From Mycobacterium mantenii (GTDB lineage Bacteria; Actinomycetota; Actinomycetes; Mycobacteriales; Mycobacteriaceae): a DNA stretch of 64,000 nt. Both the position numbers and the translations under genes were made by a program. How positions within the stretch are numbered: position 1 is the stretch's first letter; every line of letters begins with the position of its first letter. The notes beneath the pieces are model-generated. The model had not been told where the DNA came from. It saw only the letters and a program-made list of their open reading frames with translations, and searched no databases. The stretch spans positions 3,348,001 to 3,412,000 of the forward strand of contig NZ_AP022590.1 of the NCBI RefSeq assembly GCF_010731775.1, written 5' to 3'. Shown one piece after another: positions 1 through 11,407 of the stretch.

Positions 1-758
1 AGTGCCGCAGCGGGCTGCTCGACGTCGACATGCACCACCACGGTGGTGTGCTGCCCGTGCGGGCGGCGGGCCGCCTCGGCGTCCCATCCGGCCTCAACCA
101 GGCGCATAAACGCCTCGGCGGTGCCCGGCAACGGGGGCCGCTGATCTAAAGCGCCCCGGCCCTCACCGTGATCGTGCTTCCACTCGGCGATCAGCGCATC
201 ACGGTGAGACGCCAAGGCGGCGTCGAACTTCGCGGCGTCCTGGTGGGCAAGTGCGATCCGATAGCAGCTGCCCTGCTCGTTGGTGGTCGTCGTGATCGAG
301 CAGCGCTCGAGCCCGGGCCGGGGGTCGGGTTCGGGTCGCGGTTCCAGCTTGACCGCGGTGCGCAGCTGATTGACCGTGGCGCAGCGCGCCAGCTGCGCGT
401 AGTGCTCATCAGAACCCGCCCCGGCCCGCGCCGCGATGACGCCGACCTGATCGGTCGACAGCCGGCCCTCTCGCATGCCTTGAGCGCAGCGTGGGAACTC
501 CTCGAGCCGGCTCGCGATGGTGCTGATCGTGTGCGCGTTCGCCGGCGAGCAGCCCGTCTTCCAGGCCACCAACGCCGGCACCGACCGCGCGCCGGTGACG
601 CCACACAATTGGTCGCGATCGATCTCGGCGACGATCTCAACGATGCGCCCATCAATCGCGTTGCGCTGACCCGTCAACTCCGCCAGCTCCTCGAACAACA
701 CCGCAACACGCTCGCTGGGACTCACCACCACAGCACCAGCGGATGCGGTCAAAGACAT
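1..758 (-). CDS. 13E12-repeat family protein (DUF222/HNH), partial
   Basis: About 252 residues can be read from an ATG at 758 leftward to the window edge, where the frame is still open, so the C-terminal part (normally an HNH endonuclease domain) lies outside. The protein starts MSLTASAGAVVV and has the alpha-helical DUF222 pattern: an early FEELAELTGQ helix, then SVPALVAWKTG and REGRLSTDQVGVIAARAG. These are typical of the REP13E12 proteins, a dispersed multicopy family in mycobacteria that can serve as prophage attachment sites. Function is not firmly known; an HNH nuclease is inferred from the family. The gene sits next to a truncated epimerase gene, which suggests that the element or a rearrangement removed the front of that gene. 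Confidence 0.8.
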   Translation of the reverse strand, partial: MSLTASAGAVVVSPSERVAVLFEELAELTGQRNAIDGRIVEIVAEIDRDQLCGVTGARSVPALVAWKTGCSPANAHTISTIASRLEEFPRCAQGMREGRLSTDQVGVIAARAGAGSDEHYAQLARCATVNQLRTAVKLEPRPEPDPRPGLERCSITTTTNEQGSCYRIALAHQDAAKFDAALASHRDALIAEWKHDHGEGRGALDQRPPLPGTAEAFMRLVEAGWDAEAARRPHGQHTTVVVHVDVEQPAAA

Positions 759-841
759 CACATCATCATTGCAGCCACCACCGACAAGTCCGGGCTGCCC
801 GATCCCCGGCCGACGCGCGGGATCTAGGTTCGCCGGGCCGA

Positions 842-1536
842 TCGCTGCCCTCCACGACCAAGTTCATCTTCCGTTCGGCGTGGAAAGGCGGCGAACTGGT
901 GCGCTGCAAGGGATCGGCGGCCGTGGCCGACGCAGCCGCTGCCGCCAACGTTCCCCGCTTGGTGCAGGAATCAGTGGCGATGATCTATCGCGAGGGCGCG
1001 GACCGATGGATCGACGAAAACTGGCCGACAGACCACTACCCCGTTGCCGTTGGTAATCACGCCGCCGAGGCCAACGCCCGCCGATTCGGCGACCTTGATG
1101 GCATGGCCGTGATTCTTCGATTCGGCGTCTTTTACGGAGTCGGCGCGGCGCACAGCGAGCAGATCATGGGGATGGCGTGCGCCACATGGCATTTCAAGCA
1201 GGCCGCCCCCAAAGCTATGTGTCGTCGATCCACCTTGCCGATGCCGCCAACGCGGTGGTGGCCGCACTCACTTGCCAGGCCGGCACCTACAACGTCGTTG
1301 ACGATCAACCCGTGACCGCGCGGGACAGCGCGCTGGCGATGGGCGCGGCACTCGGCGCCAAACCATGGTTGCGCGGACCGGGACGCCTCGCGCTGCTGCT
1401 CGGGGACCGGGCCACGTCGCTGACACGGTCCTTGAGAGTCAGCAATGCCCGGTTGCTTGGCGACAGACATGGCGGCGTGGTGGAGTGGGTATCGGTTCAA
1501 CCAGCCCCCGACACCAGGAAGCGAGGACCGCGGTGA
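842..1536 (+). pseudogene. NAD-dependent epimerase/dehydratase, 5'-truncated and frameshifted
   Basis: Two consecutive frames encode the C-terminal two thirds of a short-chain epimerase/dehydratase-like protein. From about 842 the frame reads STTKFIFRSAWKGGELVR and then LVQESVAMIY, the region of the usual catalytic Tyr and Lys. Near 1175 the similarity moves to another frame (RHMAFQAGRPQSYVSSIHLA, then [14 protein letters not shown]), so a one-base indel lies there. The N-terminal Rossmann fold with its glycine-rich NAD loop is missing: the recognisable sequence begins less than 100 bp from the start of the divergent 13E12-family gene. The last codons (after about 1470) no longer look like the family. 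The tail overlaps the start of the next gene. It is almost certainly nonfunctional. Confidence 0.75.
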
Positions 1537-2282
1537 GCTCATCCCTGGGTCTGCCAGAGAAAGTGCGTGCCTGCCTGTTCGACCTCGACGGAGTGCTCAC
1601 CGACACCGCCAGTGTGCACACCAAAGCCTGGAAGGCCATGTTCGACGCCTACCTGTCCGACCGGGCCAAGCGCACCGGCGGCGAGTTCGTTCCCTTCGAC
1701 GCGGCCACCGACTATCGCGAATACGTCGACGGCAAGAAGCGCGAGGACGGGGTCCGCTCGTTCCTGGAAAGCCGCGACATCCACCTGCCCGACGGCAGCC
1801 CCGACGATCCCGACGACGCCGAGACGATCTACGGCCTGGGCAACCGCAAGAACGACATGTTCCAAAAGGTTTTGAAGGAGGACGGCGTCGAGGTGTTCGA
1901 CGGGTCGCTGCGCTACCTCGAGGCGGTGTCGGCCGCGGGGCTGGGGATCGCGGTGGTGTCGTCGAGCGCCAACACCCGCGACGTCCTGAAGATCACCGGC
2001 CTGGAACGGTTCGTGCAGGAGCGGGTGGACGGCATCACCCTGCGCGACGAGCACATCGCCGGCAAACCGGCCCCCGACTCCTACCTGCGCGGGGCGCAGC
2101 TGCTCGACGTCCCCGCCGACGCGGCCGCCGTGTTCGAGGACGCCTTGTCCGGGGTGGAGGCCGGCCGGGCAGGTAACTTCGGGTTCGTGGTAGGTGTCGA
2201 CCGGGTGGGCCAAGCCGAGGACTTACGCCGCAACGGCGCCGACGTGGTGGTCACCGACCTCGCCGAGTTGCTGCAGTCATGA
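1533..2282 (+). CDS. HAD-family beta-phosphoglucomutase-like hydrolase
   Basis: A 249-residue haloacid-dehalogenase protein similar to M. tuberculosis Rv3400. Motif I is [14 protein letters not shown] near residue 14, with the nucleophile and acid/base Asp pair of phosphoglucomutases (DxD). The cap domain follows; [12 protein letters not shown] is motif [11 protein letters not shown] motif III and [12 protein letters not shown] motif IV. Expected reaction: interconversion of beta-glucose 1-phosphate and glucose 6-phosphate. The stop overlaps the ATG of the GH65 gene (ATGA), so the two are translationally coupled: a phosphorylase releasing beta-glucose 1-phosphate and a mutase bringing it into glycolysis is the standard pairing. 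The GTG at 1533 is chosen because it follows GAGGACC; it overlaps the end of the decayed epimerase. Confidence 0.88.
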   Translation: MSSSLGLPEKVRACLFDLDGVLTDTASVHTKAWKAMFDAYLSDRAKRTGGEFVPFDAATDYREYVDGKKREDGVRSFLESRDIHLPDGSPDDPDDAETIYGLGNRKNDMFQKVLKEDGVEVFDGSLRYLEAVSAAGLGIAVVSSSANTRDVLKITGLERFVQERVDGITLRDEHIAGKPAPDSYLRGAQLLDVPADAAAVFEDALSGVEAGRAGNFGFVVGVDRVGQAEDLRRNGADVVVTDLAELLQS

Positions 2283-4645
2283 TCACCGACGAATCGTTCC
2301 CCGTTGACCCATGGCACGTCCGCGAGACCCAGCTCGACCTCAATCTGCTGGCCCAGTCCGAATCCCTGTTCACCCTGTCCAACGGGCACATCGGGCTGCG
2401 CGGCAACCTCGACGAGGGTGAGCCGTACGGCCTGCCGGGCACCTACCTGAACTCCTTCTACGAGATCCGGCCGCTGCCCTACGCCGAGGCCGGTTACGGC
2501 TATCCGGAGGCGGGCCAGACGCTGGTCGACGTCACCAACGGCAAGATCATCCGGCTGCTGGTCGAGGACGAGCCGTTCGACGTCCGCTACGGCGAATTGA
2601 TCTCCCACGAGCGGGATATGGACCTGCGCGCCGGAACGCTGACCCGCAGCGCGCACTGGCGCTCACCGGCGGGAAAACAGGTAAAGGTGGTGTCGACCCG
2701 GCTGGTGTCCCTGGCGCAGCGCGGCGTCGCCGCCATCGAGTACTGCGTCGAAGCGGTCGGTGACTTCGTCCGCGTCACGGTGCAGTCCGAGCTGGTCACC
2801 AACGAGGACCAGCCGCAGACCTCCGGCGACCCGCGAGTGTCGGCCATTCTGGAGAATCCGCTCGAAGAGGTCGCTCACGAATACACCGACACCGGCGCGG
2901 TCCTCATGCACCGGACGCGCAGCAGCGCGCTGATGATGGCCGCCGGGATGGACCACGAGGTGGACGTTCCCGGGCGCGTCCAGGTCGGCACCGATGCGCG
3001 GGCCGATCTGGCACGGACCACCGTGATCTGCGGGTTGCGCGAGGGACAGAAGCTGCGCATCGTCAAGTACCTGGCGTACGGCTGGTCGAGCATGCGCTCG
3101 CGTCCGGCGCTGCGCGATCAGGTCGCCGCCGCGCTGCACAGCGCCCGCTACACCGGCTGGCAGGGGCTGCTGGATTCGCAACGCGAGTATCTGGACAGCT
3201 TCTGGGATTGCGCCGACGTCGAGGTCGAGGGCGACTCCGAATCCCAGCAGGCCGTGCGATTCGGGCTCTTCCACCTGCTGCAGGCCAGCGCCCGCGCCGA
3301 ACGCCGCGCGATCGCGGCCAAGGGGCTCACCGGAACCGGCTACGACGGCCACGCCTTCTGGGACACCGAGGGTTATGTGTTGCCGGTGCTCACCTACACC
3401 GCGCCGCACACGGTCGCCGACGCGCTGCGCTGGCGCGCCTCCACCCTGGATCTGGCCAAGGAGCGGGCGGCCGAACTGGGCCTGGGGGGCGCCGCCTTCC
3501 CGTGGCGGACCATCCGCGGGCAGGAGTGCTCGGCGTACTGGCCCGCCGGCACCGCGGCCTGGCACATCAACGCCGACATCGCGATGGCTTTCGAGCGCTA
3601 CCGCATCGTCACCGGGGACGACGACCTGGAAGCCGAGTGCGGCCTGCAGGTGCTGGTCGAGACCGCCCGGCTGTGGGTCTCCCTCGGCCATCACGACCGG
3701 CACGGGGTCTGGCACCTCGACGGTGTCACCGGCCCCGACGAGTACACGGCGGTCGTACGCGACAACGTCTTCACCAACCTGATGGCCGCGCACAATCTGC
3801 GCGTCGCCGCCGAAGCCTGCAACCGCCATCCCGACGTGGCCAAGGCGCTGGGGGTCACCACCGAGGAGGCGGCGGGCTGGCGCGATGCGGCCGACGCCGC
3901 CAACATCCCCTACGACGACGGCCTGGGCGTCCATCAGCAGTGCGAAGGGTTCACCACCCTGGCGGAATGGGATTTCCGGGAGAACCATGCTTACCCGTTG
4001 CTGCTGCACGACCCGTACGTGCGGCTGTACCCCGCACAGGTGATCAAGCAGGCCGACCTGGTGCTGGCCATGCACTGGCGGAGCCACGCGTTCACGCCCG
4101 AGGAGAAGGCCCGCAACGTCGACTACTACGAGCCGCGCATGGTGCGCGACTCGTCGCTGTCGGCCTGCACCCAGGCGGTGATGTGCGCCGAGGTCGGGCA
4201 TTTGGAGCTGGCCCATGACTACGCGTACGAGGCCGCCCTGATCGATCTGCGCGATCTGCACCACAACACCCGCGACGGTCTGCACATGGCCTCGCTCGCC
4301 GGTGCCTGGACCGCGCTGGTGGCCGGCTTCGGCGGCCTGCGCGACGACGAGGGCATCCTGTCGCTGGATCCTCAACTGCCCGATGGCATTTCGCGGCTAC
4401 GGTTCCGGCTGCGGTGGCGAGACTTCCGGGTCACCGTCGACGTCAACCACGACGACGTCACCTACACACTGCGCGACGGGCCCGGCGGCGAGCTGACCAT
4501 TCGGCACGCCGGAGACGAGTTCGAGCTGAGCACCGAGGCCGCCACGACGGTCGCGGTGCGTCCCCGCAAGCCACTACTGCCGCCGCCGCACCAGCCGCCC
4601 GGCCGTGAGCCCATGCACCGGCGGGTGCTGTCCCGGGGTCACTGA
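2279..4645 (+). CDS. Glycoside hydrolase family 65 protein (disaccharide phosphorylase-like)
   Basis: A 788-residue GH65 enzyme, the Rv3401 counterpart. GH65 members are mostly inverting phosphorylases of trehalose, maltose, kojibiose or nigerose. An N-terminal beta-sandwich (about 1-270) is followed by the (alpha/alpha)6 barrel; the general-acid Glu is residue 488 in the family motif GVTGPDEYT. The phosphate loop region ([21 protein letters not shown], here [13 protein letters not shown]) is present, supporting phosphorylase rather than hydrolase activity. It overlaps the upstream phosphoglucomutase by 4 bp. Its 3' end overlaps the convergent TetR gene by 7 bp. The substrate cannot be read from the sequence; trehalose or maltose are the usual choices. 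Confidence 0.87.
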   Translation: MITDESFPVDPWHVRETQLDLNLLAQSESLFTLSNGHIGLRGNLDEGEPYGLPGTYLNSFYEIRPLPYAEAGYGYPEAGQTLVDVTNGKIIRLLVEDEPFDVRYGELISHERDMDLRAGTLTRSAHWRSPAGKQVKVVSTRLVSLAQRGVAAIEYCVEAVGDFVRVTVQSELVTNEDQPQTSGDPRVSAILENPLEEVAHEYTDTGAVLMHRTRSSALMMAAGMDHEVDVPGRVQVGTDARADLARTTVICGLREGQKLRIVKYLAYGWSSMRSRPALRDQVAAALHSARYTGWQGLLDSQREYLDSFWDCADVEVEGDSESQQAVRFGLFHLLQASARAERRAIAAKGLTGTGYDGHAFWDTEGYVLPVLTYTAPHTVADALRWRASTLDLAKERAAELGLGGAAFPWRTIRGQECSAYWPAGTAAWHINADIAMAFERYRIVTGDDDLEAECGLQVLVETARLWVSLGHHDRHGVWHLDGVTGPDEYTAVVRDNVFTNLMAAHNLRVAAEACNRHPDVAKALGVTTEEAAGWRDAADAANIPYDDGLGVHQQCEGFTTLAEWDFRENHAYPLLLHDPYVRLYPAQVIKQADLVLAMHWRSHAFTPEEKARNVDYYEPRMVRDSSLSACTQAVMCAEVGHLELAHDYAYEAALIDLRDLHHNTRDGLHMASLAGAWTALVAGFGGLRDDEGILSLDPQLPDGISRLRFRLRWRDFRVTVDVNHDDVTYTLRDGPGGELTIRHAGDEFELSTEAATTVAVRPRKPLLPPPHQPPGREPMHRRVLSRGH

Positions 4646-5214
4646 GTATCGGCGGGCCCGAGAATCCGCCGCACCTCGGCGCCGGCGGCCTGGCGTATTT
4701 CGGCATCCGTCAGCTCTTCGATTCCCGTGGCGGAGCGCAGGATTGGCGCGAACAGCCGCCAACCGAATTGCAGGGCAAGGGCATTGGCGACCGCGAGCCG
4801 GGCCTTGACGTCGTCGTCGTACTGCGGCCGTACCCCGTCGAGCAGCGTCGCGATGTTGGGAAAGCGCTTCTGTAGCTGGCCCGCCGGATAGCCGTCGAGG
4901 ACGGTGCGGGCCATCACCCGCATCTGCCGGTCCAGGGATTTCTCCAGCACGGCGGGGGGCGTATCGGTGCCCAGCAGGGCGCTGAGGTTGGCGCCCAGGT
5001 GATCGAGGACGGCGCCGACCAATTGCTCCTTGGTGCCGAAGTGCCGAAACACCAGGCCGTGGTTGACGTTGGATCGCGCGGCGATGTCGCGGATGGACGT
5101 CGCGGCCGGCCCGCGCTCGGCGAACAGGTCGGTGGCGGCCTCCAGGATCGCCGCGGCCACTTCCGCGCGGCCGGTCGGCATTTTCTCACGGCCCCTTGCG
5201 GAAGTTGTAGTCAC
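4639..5214 (-). CDS. TetR-family repressor (Rv3405c-like)
   Basis: A 191-residue regulator with an N-terminal helix-turn-helix (SIRDIAARSNVNHGLVFRHF, about residues 40-60) and a divergent ligand domain. It is transcribed away from the dioxygenase gene. From established knowledge, M. tuberculosis Rv3405c represses Rv3406, and its loss raises Rv3406 and gives resistance to some DprE1 inhibitors. Two near-identical palindromes lie in the shared intergenic region and the first overlaps the GTG start at 5214, so autorepression is likely. An ATG at 5181 is a possible alternative start that would free the operator from the coding sequence; it is preceded by AAGGGG. Confidence 0.85.
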   Translation of the reverse strand: MTTTSARGREKMPTGRAEVAAAILEAATDLFAERGPAATSIRDIAARSNVNHGLVFRHFGTKEQLVGAVLDHLGANLSALLGTDTPPAVLEKSLDRQMRVMARTVLDGYPAGQLQKRFPNIATLLDGVRPQYDDDVKARLAVANALALQFGWRLFAPILRSATGIEELTDAEIRQAAGAEVRRILGPADTQ

Positions 5215-5249
5215 GTGACTACAGTACCAAATGTAGTCAGTTGACTACA
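5206..5249. promoter_or_regulatory. Tandem operator palindromes of the Rv3405c-like repressor
   Basis: TGTAGTCACGTGACTACA (5206-5223) is a perfect 18-bp palindrome. TGTAGTCAGTTGACTACA (5232-5249) has the same 8-bp arms around GT. The centres are 26 bp apart. They lie between the divergent TetR and dioxygenase genes, the first over the TetR start and the second 27 bp before the dioxygenase ATG. This is the layout of two-dimer cooperative binding by a TetR protein. Confidence 0.85.
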
Positions 5250-5275
5250 CCGGTTTTGACTCAAGGACGACGAAA

Positions 5276-6178
5276 ATGACAGGTCAGGTAACCGTCACCA
5301 AGCTGGCAAGCCGCATCGGTGCCCGGGTGGACGGGGTTCGCCTCGGCGGCGACCTCGACCAGGACGCGGTCGAGAAGATCCGCGGGGCGCTGTTGACCCA
5401 CAAGGTGATCTTCTTCCGTCACCAGCACCACCTCGACGACGAGCAGCAGCTCGCGTTCGCCCGTCTGTTGGGCACGCCCGTCGGCCACCCGGCCGCCTCG
5501 GCCCTGGCGGCCAAGAACATGCCGGTGATCACCCCGATCGACTCCGAGTACGGCAAGGCGAACCGCTGGCACACCGACGTGACGTTCGCCGCCAACTATC
5601 CGGCGGCGTCGATCCTGCGCGCGGTCACCCTGCCGAGCTATGGCGGCTCGACGCTGTGGGCCTCGACCGCGGCGGCTTACGAGCATCTGCCCGAGCCGCT
5701 CAAAGCCCTGGTGGAAAATCTGTGGGCACTGCACACCAACCGCTACGACTACGTGACCACCGAAGCGGCGTTGTCGATGAGCGACACCCAGCGGGCGTTC
5801 CGTCAGGCGTTCGAAAAGCCGGACTTCCGCACCGAGCATCCCGTGGTGCGGGTGCACCCGGAGACCGGGGAACGCACCCTGCTGGCCGGTGATTTCGTCC
5901 GCGCCTTCGTCGGTCTGGACAGTCACGAGTCGAGCGTGCTGCTGGAACTGCTGCAGCGCCGAATCACGATGCCGGAGAACACCATTCGCTGGAACTGGGC
6001 ACAGGGCGACGTCGCGATGTGGGACAACCGCGCGACCCAGCACCGCGCGATCGACGACTACGACGACCAGCCGCGGCTGATGCACCGCATCACCCTGATG
6101 GGCGACGTGCCGGTCAACGTGCGCGGCGAGCGCAGCCGGGTGGTCAGCGGCGCACCGCTGCAGGTGCTCGCAAGCTGA
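5276..6178 (+). CDS. TauD/TfdA-family 2-oxoglutarate-dependent dioxygenase (sulfate ester)
   Basis: A 300-residue Fe(II)/2-oxoglutarate dioxygenase, the counterpart of Rv3406, a type II alkyl sulfatase. The 2-His-1-Asp triad is visible: His99 and Asp101 in WHTDVTF, and His256 in [11 protein letters not shown]. Arg267 (QPRLMHR) is placed to hold the 2-oxoglutarate carboxylate. It oxidises alkyl sulfate esters to aldehyde plus sulfate, which suits sulfur scavenging; Rv3406 also decarboxylates certain quinoxaline drugs. The divergent TetR gene and its two operators control it. No downstream partner is present: the next gene is convergent. Confidence 0.9.
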   Translation: MTGQVTVTKLASRIGARVDGVRLGGDLDQDAVEKIRGALLTHKVIFFRHQHHLDDEQQLAFARLLGTPVGHPAASALAAKNMPVITPIDSEYGKANRWHTDVTFAANYPAASILRAVTLPSYGGSTLWASTAAAYEHLPEPLKALVENLWALHTNRYDYVTTEAALSMSDTQRAFRQAFEKPDFRTEHPVVRVHPETGERTLLAGDFVRAFVGLDSHESSVLLELLQRRITMPENTIRWNWAQGDVAMWDNRATQHRAIDDYDDQPRLMHRITLMGDVPVNVRGERSRVVSGAPLQVLAS

Positions 6179-6230
6179 TGGTGACGACCCGCAGCGCCCG
6201 GCTACGCCGCGCTCGCGATCGTCACGCAAG

Positions 6231-7967
6231 CTAGCCGGCCGAGCTGACCGGATTGACCGGTGCCCAGCGCAGCGCACCCGGGGCGGAGACGGGCACCCTC
6301 GGGTGCGCCGGCGCTATCGGATCCAGCCTGCGATACGGCTGGCCCTGCGCCGGGCGCTGGTCGATCTCGCCGTTGTTCGGCCACAACGAGGCGGCCCGCT
6401 CGGCCTGGGCGGTGATGGACAGCGAGGGGTTGACGCCCAGGTTCGCCGAGATGGCCGCGCCGTCCACCACGAACAGCGTCGGGTAGCCGTAGACCCGGTG
6501 GTAGGGGTCGATGACCCCGTGCTCGGCGCTGTCGCCGATCACCGCACCGCCGAGGAAGTGGGCGGTCAGCGGAATGTTGAACAGCTCGCCCCAGGTGCCG
6601 CCGGCCACGCCGTCGATCTTCTCGGCGATGCGCCGGGTCACCTTGTTGCCCACCGGGTTCCAGGACGGGTTCGGCTCCCCGTGCCCCTGCTTGCTGGTGT
6701 ACCAGCGGATGCCCAGCTTGCCGCGTTTGGTGTAGGTGGTGATCGAATTGTCCAGGTGCTGCATCACCAGGGCGATCATGGTGCGTTCGCTCCATTGGCG
6801 CGGATTGAGCAGCCGCACCGTGCGCCGGGGGTCGTCTTGGGCCTGCTGCAGCAATTGCTTCCAGCGCGGCACGTCGGTGCCCTCCGGTCCGGTCCCGTCG
6901 GTCATCAGGGTTTGCAGCAGCCCCATCGCGTTGGAGCCCTTGCCGTAGCGGCAGGGCTCGACGTGGGTGTCCGCGGTCGGGTGGATCGACGACGTGATCG
7001 CCACCCCGTGCGTCAGGTCCAGATCCGGGGACACCTCGAGCCGCCCGGCGCCGACGATGGACTCGGAGTTGGTGCGGGTCAGCACGCCCAGCCGCTGCGA
7101 GAGGCGCGGCAGCCGGCCCTGGTCACGCATCTTGAACAGCAGGTGCTGGGTGCCCCAGGTGCCCGCCGCCAGGATGACGTGCCGGGCGGTGTAGGTGCGC
7201 CGGTCGCGGCGTAGCCAGCTGCCGGTGCGCACGGTACGCACCTCCCACAGCCCGTCGGGACGGTGCTCGAAACGCTTCACCGTCGTCATCGGAATCACCT
7301 GTGCGCCAGCCGATTCCGCGAGTCCAAGGTAGTTCTTCAGCAGCGTGTTCTTGGCGCCGTAGCGGCAGCCGGTCATGCAGCAGCCACACTCCAGGCAGCC
7401 GGTGCGCTCCGGTCCCACGCCCCCGAAATACGGGTCCGGCACGGTCTTGCCCGGAGCCTTGGTGCCGTCCGGCCCGAAGAACACCCCGACCGGGGTCGGC
7501 ACGAAGGTGTCGCCGCAACCCATTTCGTCGGCAACCTCCTTGAGGATGCGGTCGGCGTCGGTGAAGGTCGGGTTCGTCACCACCCCCAGCATTCGCTGGG
7601 CCTGGTCGTAGTGCGGCATGAGTTCGTCGCGCCAGTCGGTGATGTGCGCCCACTGCTGGTCTTTGAAGAACGGCTCCGGCGGCACATACAGCGTGTTGGC
7701 GTAGTTCAGCGAGCCGCCGCCCACCCCGGCGCCGGCCAGGATCATCACGTTCTTCAGCGGGTGGATGCGCTGGATCCCGTAGCACCCCAACCGCGGCGCC
7801 CACAAAAACTTACGCAGATCCCAGGACGTCTCGGCGAAATCCTCGTCGGCGAACCGCTGGCCGGCCTCCAATACGCCGACGCGGTAGCCCTTTTCGGTCA
7901 GTCGCAACGCGCTGACGCTGCCCCCGAAACCCGAACCGATGATCAGTACGTCGTAATCCGGCTTCAT
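6231..7967 (-). CDS. choD: GMC-family FAD oxidoreductase ChoD
   Basis: 578 residues, the length of M. tuberculosis ChoD (Rv3409c). The FAD dinucleotide fold is at the N-terminus (DVLIIGSGFGGSVSALRL). The GMC signature follows (GAGVGGGSLNYAN), then a four-cysteine patch CLECGCCMTGC near residue 195 that resembles an iron-sulfur cluster site. The C-terminal substrate region carries a GGAVIGDSAEHGVID segment. It is named cholesterol oxidase by similarity, but the physiological substrate of the mycobacterial protein is disputed, so sterol oxidation is only a family-based suggestion. The start at 7967 has the FAD fold almost immediately after it, which fits. Confidence 0.88.
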   Translation of the reverse strand: MKPDYDVLIIGSGFGGSVSALRLTEKGYRVGVLEAGQRFADEDFAETSWDLRKFLWAPRLGCYGIQRIHPLKNVMILAGAGVGGGSLNYANTLYVPPEPFFKDQQWAHITDWRDELMPHYDQAQRMLGVVTNPTFTDADRILKEVADEMGCGDTFVPTPVGVFFGPDGTKAPGKTVPDPYFGGVGPERTGCLECGCCMTGCRYGAKNTLLKNYLGLAESAGAQVIPMTTVKRFEHRPDGLWEVRTVRTGSWLRRDRRTYTARHVILAAGTWGTQHLLFKMRDQGRLPRLSQRLGVLTRTNSESIVGAGRLEVSPDLDLTHGVAITSSIHPTADTHVEPCRYGKGSNAMGLLQTLMTDGTGPEGTDVPRWKQLLQQAQDDPRRTVRLLNPRQWSERTMIALVMQHLDNSITTYTKRGKLGIRWYTSKQGHGEPNPSWNPVGNKVTRRIAEKIDGVAGGTWGELFNIPLTAHFLGGAVIGDSAEHGVIDPYHRVYGYPTLFVVDGAAISANLGVNPSLSITAQAERAASLWPNNGEIDQRPAQGQPYRRLDPIAPAHPRVPVSAPGALRWAPVNPVSSAG

Positions 7968-8063
7968 CGCACCAGTATGGCCTTACCGGCGGGTAGTGAA
8001 CCAACAGCCCTCCCGCCGGGCTGGCTAGCTTCCACTGCCTTGCCGACCGCCACTCTGGCGTGA

Positions 8064-8079
8064 CGCCCGCAAGCGGGCG
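8064..8079 (-). terminator. Hairpin downstream of guaB3
   Basis: CGCCCGC-AA-GCGGGCG forms a tight GC stem (7 bp) 26 bp past the guaB3 stop and before the choD start. There is no clear U-run, as is usual in mycobacteria. Confidence 0.4.
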
Positions 8080-8104
8080 GTGCCCCCAACTCGGCAGCGA
8101 GAAA

Positions 8105-9232
8105 TCAGCTCCCGACGGTGAGGCCGACCTTCTGGAACTCCTTGAGGTCGCAATAGCCGGCCTTGGCCATCGACCGGCGCAGCCCACCGACCAGGTTGAG
8201 GCTGCCGAACGGGTCATCGGACGGCCCGTTGAGCACCTGCTGCAGCGGCGGGCGCTCACCGACGGCGATCTGCAGCAGCGCACCGCGCGGCAGCGACGGG
8301 TGCGCCGCGGCGGCCGGCCAAAACCATCCCTCGCCCAGGGCCTCGGCGGACTCGGCGAGCGGCGTGCCCAGCACCACCGCGTCGGCGCCGCAGGCGATCG
8401 CCTTCGCCAGCTCGCCGGAGGTGTGGACGTCGCCGTCGGCCAGCACGTGCACGTAGCGGCCGCCGGTCTCGTCGAGGTACTCGCGCCGCGCGGCGGCGGC
8501 GTCGGCGATCGCGGTGGCCATCGGCACGCTGATACCCAGGACCTCGTCGCTGGTGGTCACCCCGCGGGTCGCGCCGTAACCGACGATGACGCCGGCGGCG
8601 CCGGTGCGCATCAGGTGCAGCGCGGTGCGGTGGTCTTGCACGCCGCCGGCGACCACCGGCACGTCGAGCTCGGAGATGAAGGTCTTGAGGTTCAGCGGTT
8701 CACCGTCGCTGGCCACCCGCTCGGCCGAGACGATGGTGCCCTGGATGACCAGCAAGTCGATGCCGGCCTGCACCAGCACCGGCGTCAACGCCTGGGCGTT
8801 CTGCGGGCTGACCCGCACCGCGGTGGTGACCCCGGCCTCCCGGATCCGGGCGACCGCGGAGCCCAGCAGGTCGGGGTTCAGCGGCGCCGCGTGAAATTCC
8901 TGCAGCAGCCGGATCGCCGCCGAGGGTTCGGGCTCCTTGCTGGCCGCCTCGACGAGCTGCGCGATCTTGGCCTCGACATCGGCGTGCCGCCCGATCAGCC
9001 CCTCACCGTTGAGCACCCCCAGGCCGCCGAGCTTGCCGAGCTCGATCGCGAACTCCGGGGACACCAGCGCATCGGTGGGATGGGCCAGCACCGGGATCTC
9101 GAACCGGTAGGCGTCCAGCTGCCAGGCGGTCGACACGTCCTGCGACGAGCGGGTACGCCGGGAGGCCACGATGCTGACTTCGCTCAGTTCATAGCTGCGA
9201 CGGGCGACGCGGCCCATCCCGATCTCGACCAT
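8105..9232 (-). CDS. guaB3: GuaB3 family IMP dehydrogenase-related protein
   Basis: 375 residues, the size of Rv3410c GuaB3. It has an IMPDH/GMPR-type TIM barrel without CBS domains. The N-terminus (GRVARRSYELSEVSIVASRRTR) is typical of GuaB3, and phosphate-binding glycine segments (VVAGGVQDHRTALHLMRTGA, GADAVVLGTPLA) are visible. GuaB3 of mycobacteria is not the essential IMP dehydrogenase; an actinobacterial GuaB3 has been described as a GMP reductase, which is the likely role here. The gene lies 7 bp behind guaB2 on the same strand, so the two are co-transcribed for guanine nucleotide balance. Confidence 0.92.
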   Translation of the reverse strand: MVEIGMGRVARRSYELSEVSIVASRRTRSSQDVSTAWQLDAYRFEIPVLAHPTDALVSPEFAIELGKLGGLGVLNGEGLIGRHADVEAKIAQLVEAASKEPEPSAAIRLLQEFHAAPLNPDLLGSAVARIREAGVTTAVRVSPQNAQALTPVLVQAGIDLLVIQGTIVSAERVASDGEPLNLKTFISELDVPVVAGGVQDHRTALHLMRTGAAGVIVGYGATRGVTTSDEVLGISVPMATAIADAAAARREYLDETGGRYVHVLADGDVHTSGELAKAIACGADAVVLGTPLAESAEALGEGWFWPAAAAHPSLPRGALLQIAVGERPPLQQVLNGPSDDPFGSLNLVGGLRRSMAKAGYCDLKEFQKVGLTVGS

Positions 9233-9239
9233 CTGGGCC

Positions 9240-10958
<1,719 letters not shown>

Positions 10959-10989
10959 TTATCCCGGGCGGGCTGCGTAGGCTAGAGGC

Positions 10990-11403
10990 GTGCGCGACCA
11001 CCTCCCACCGGGTTTGCCGCCCGACCCTTTCGCCGACGACCCCTGTGATCCGTCGGCGGCACTGGAAGCCGTCGAGCCGGGCCAGCCCCTGGATCAGCAG
11101 GAGCGGATGGCCGTCGAGGCCGACCTTGCCGATCTGGCCGTGTACGAAGCGCTTTTGGCGCACAAGGGTATTCGCGGATTGGTGGTGTGCTGCGACGAAT
11201 GTCAGCAGGATCACTACCACGACTGGGACATGCTGCGGGCCAACCTGCTGCAGCTGCTGATCGACGGCACGGTGCGTCCGCACGAGCCCGCCTACGACCC
11301 CGAGCCGGATGCCTACGTCACGTGGGATTACTGCCGGGGCTACGCCGACGCCTCGCTCAACGAAGCGACGTCGGACGCCGACGGTTTCCACCGCCGGCAC
11401 TGA
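10990..11403 (+). CDS. DUF5319 family protein (Rv3412-like)
   Basis: 137 residues from a GTG start, like M. tuberculosis Rv3412. It is an acidic, soluble protein with a CCDECQQDHYHDWDML segment (about residues 76-91) whose Cys and His residues could bind a metal; this is inferred. DUF5319 is found next to guaB2 in many actinobacteria, and no function has been assigned. It ends 5 bp before the convergent rsdA stop. Confidence 0.85.
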   Translation: MRDHLPPGLPPDPFADDPCDPSAALEAVEPGQPLDQQERMAVEADLADLAVYEALLAHKGIRGLVVCCDECQQDHYHDWDMLRANLLQLLIDGTVRPHEPAYDPEPDAYVTWDYCRGYADASLNEATSDADGFHRRH

Positions 11404-11407
11404 TCGC

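Noticed and set aside
2663..4375. A 570-codon minus-strand frame opposite the GH65 gene
   Set aside because: No family pattern and composition of a shadow frame.
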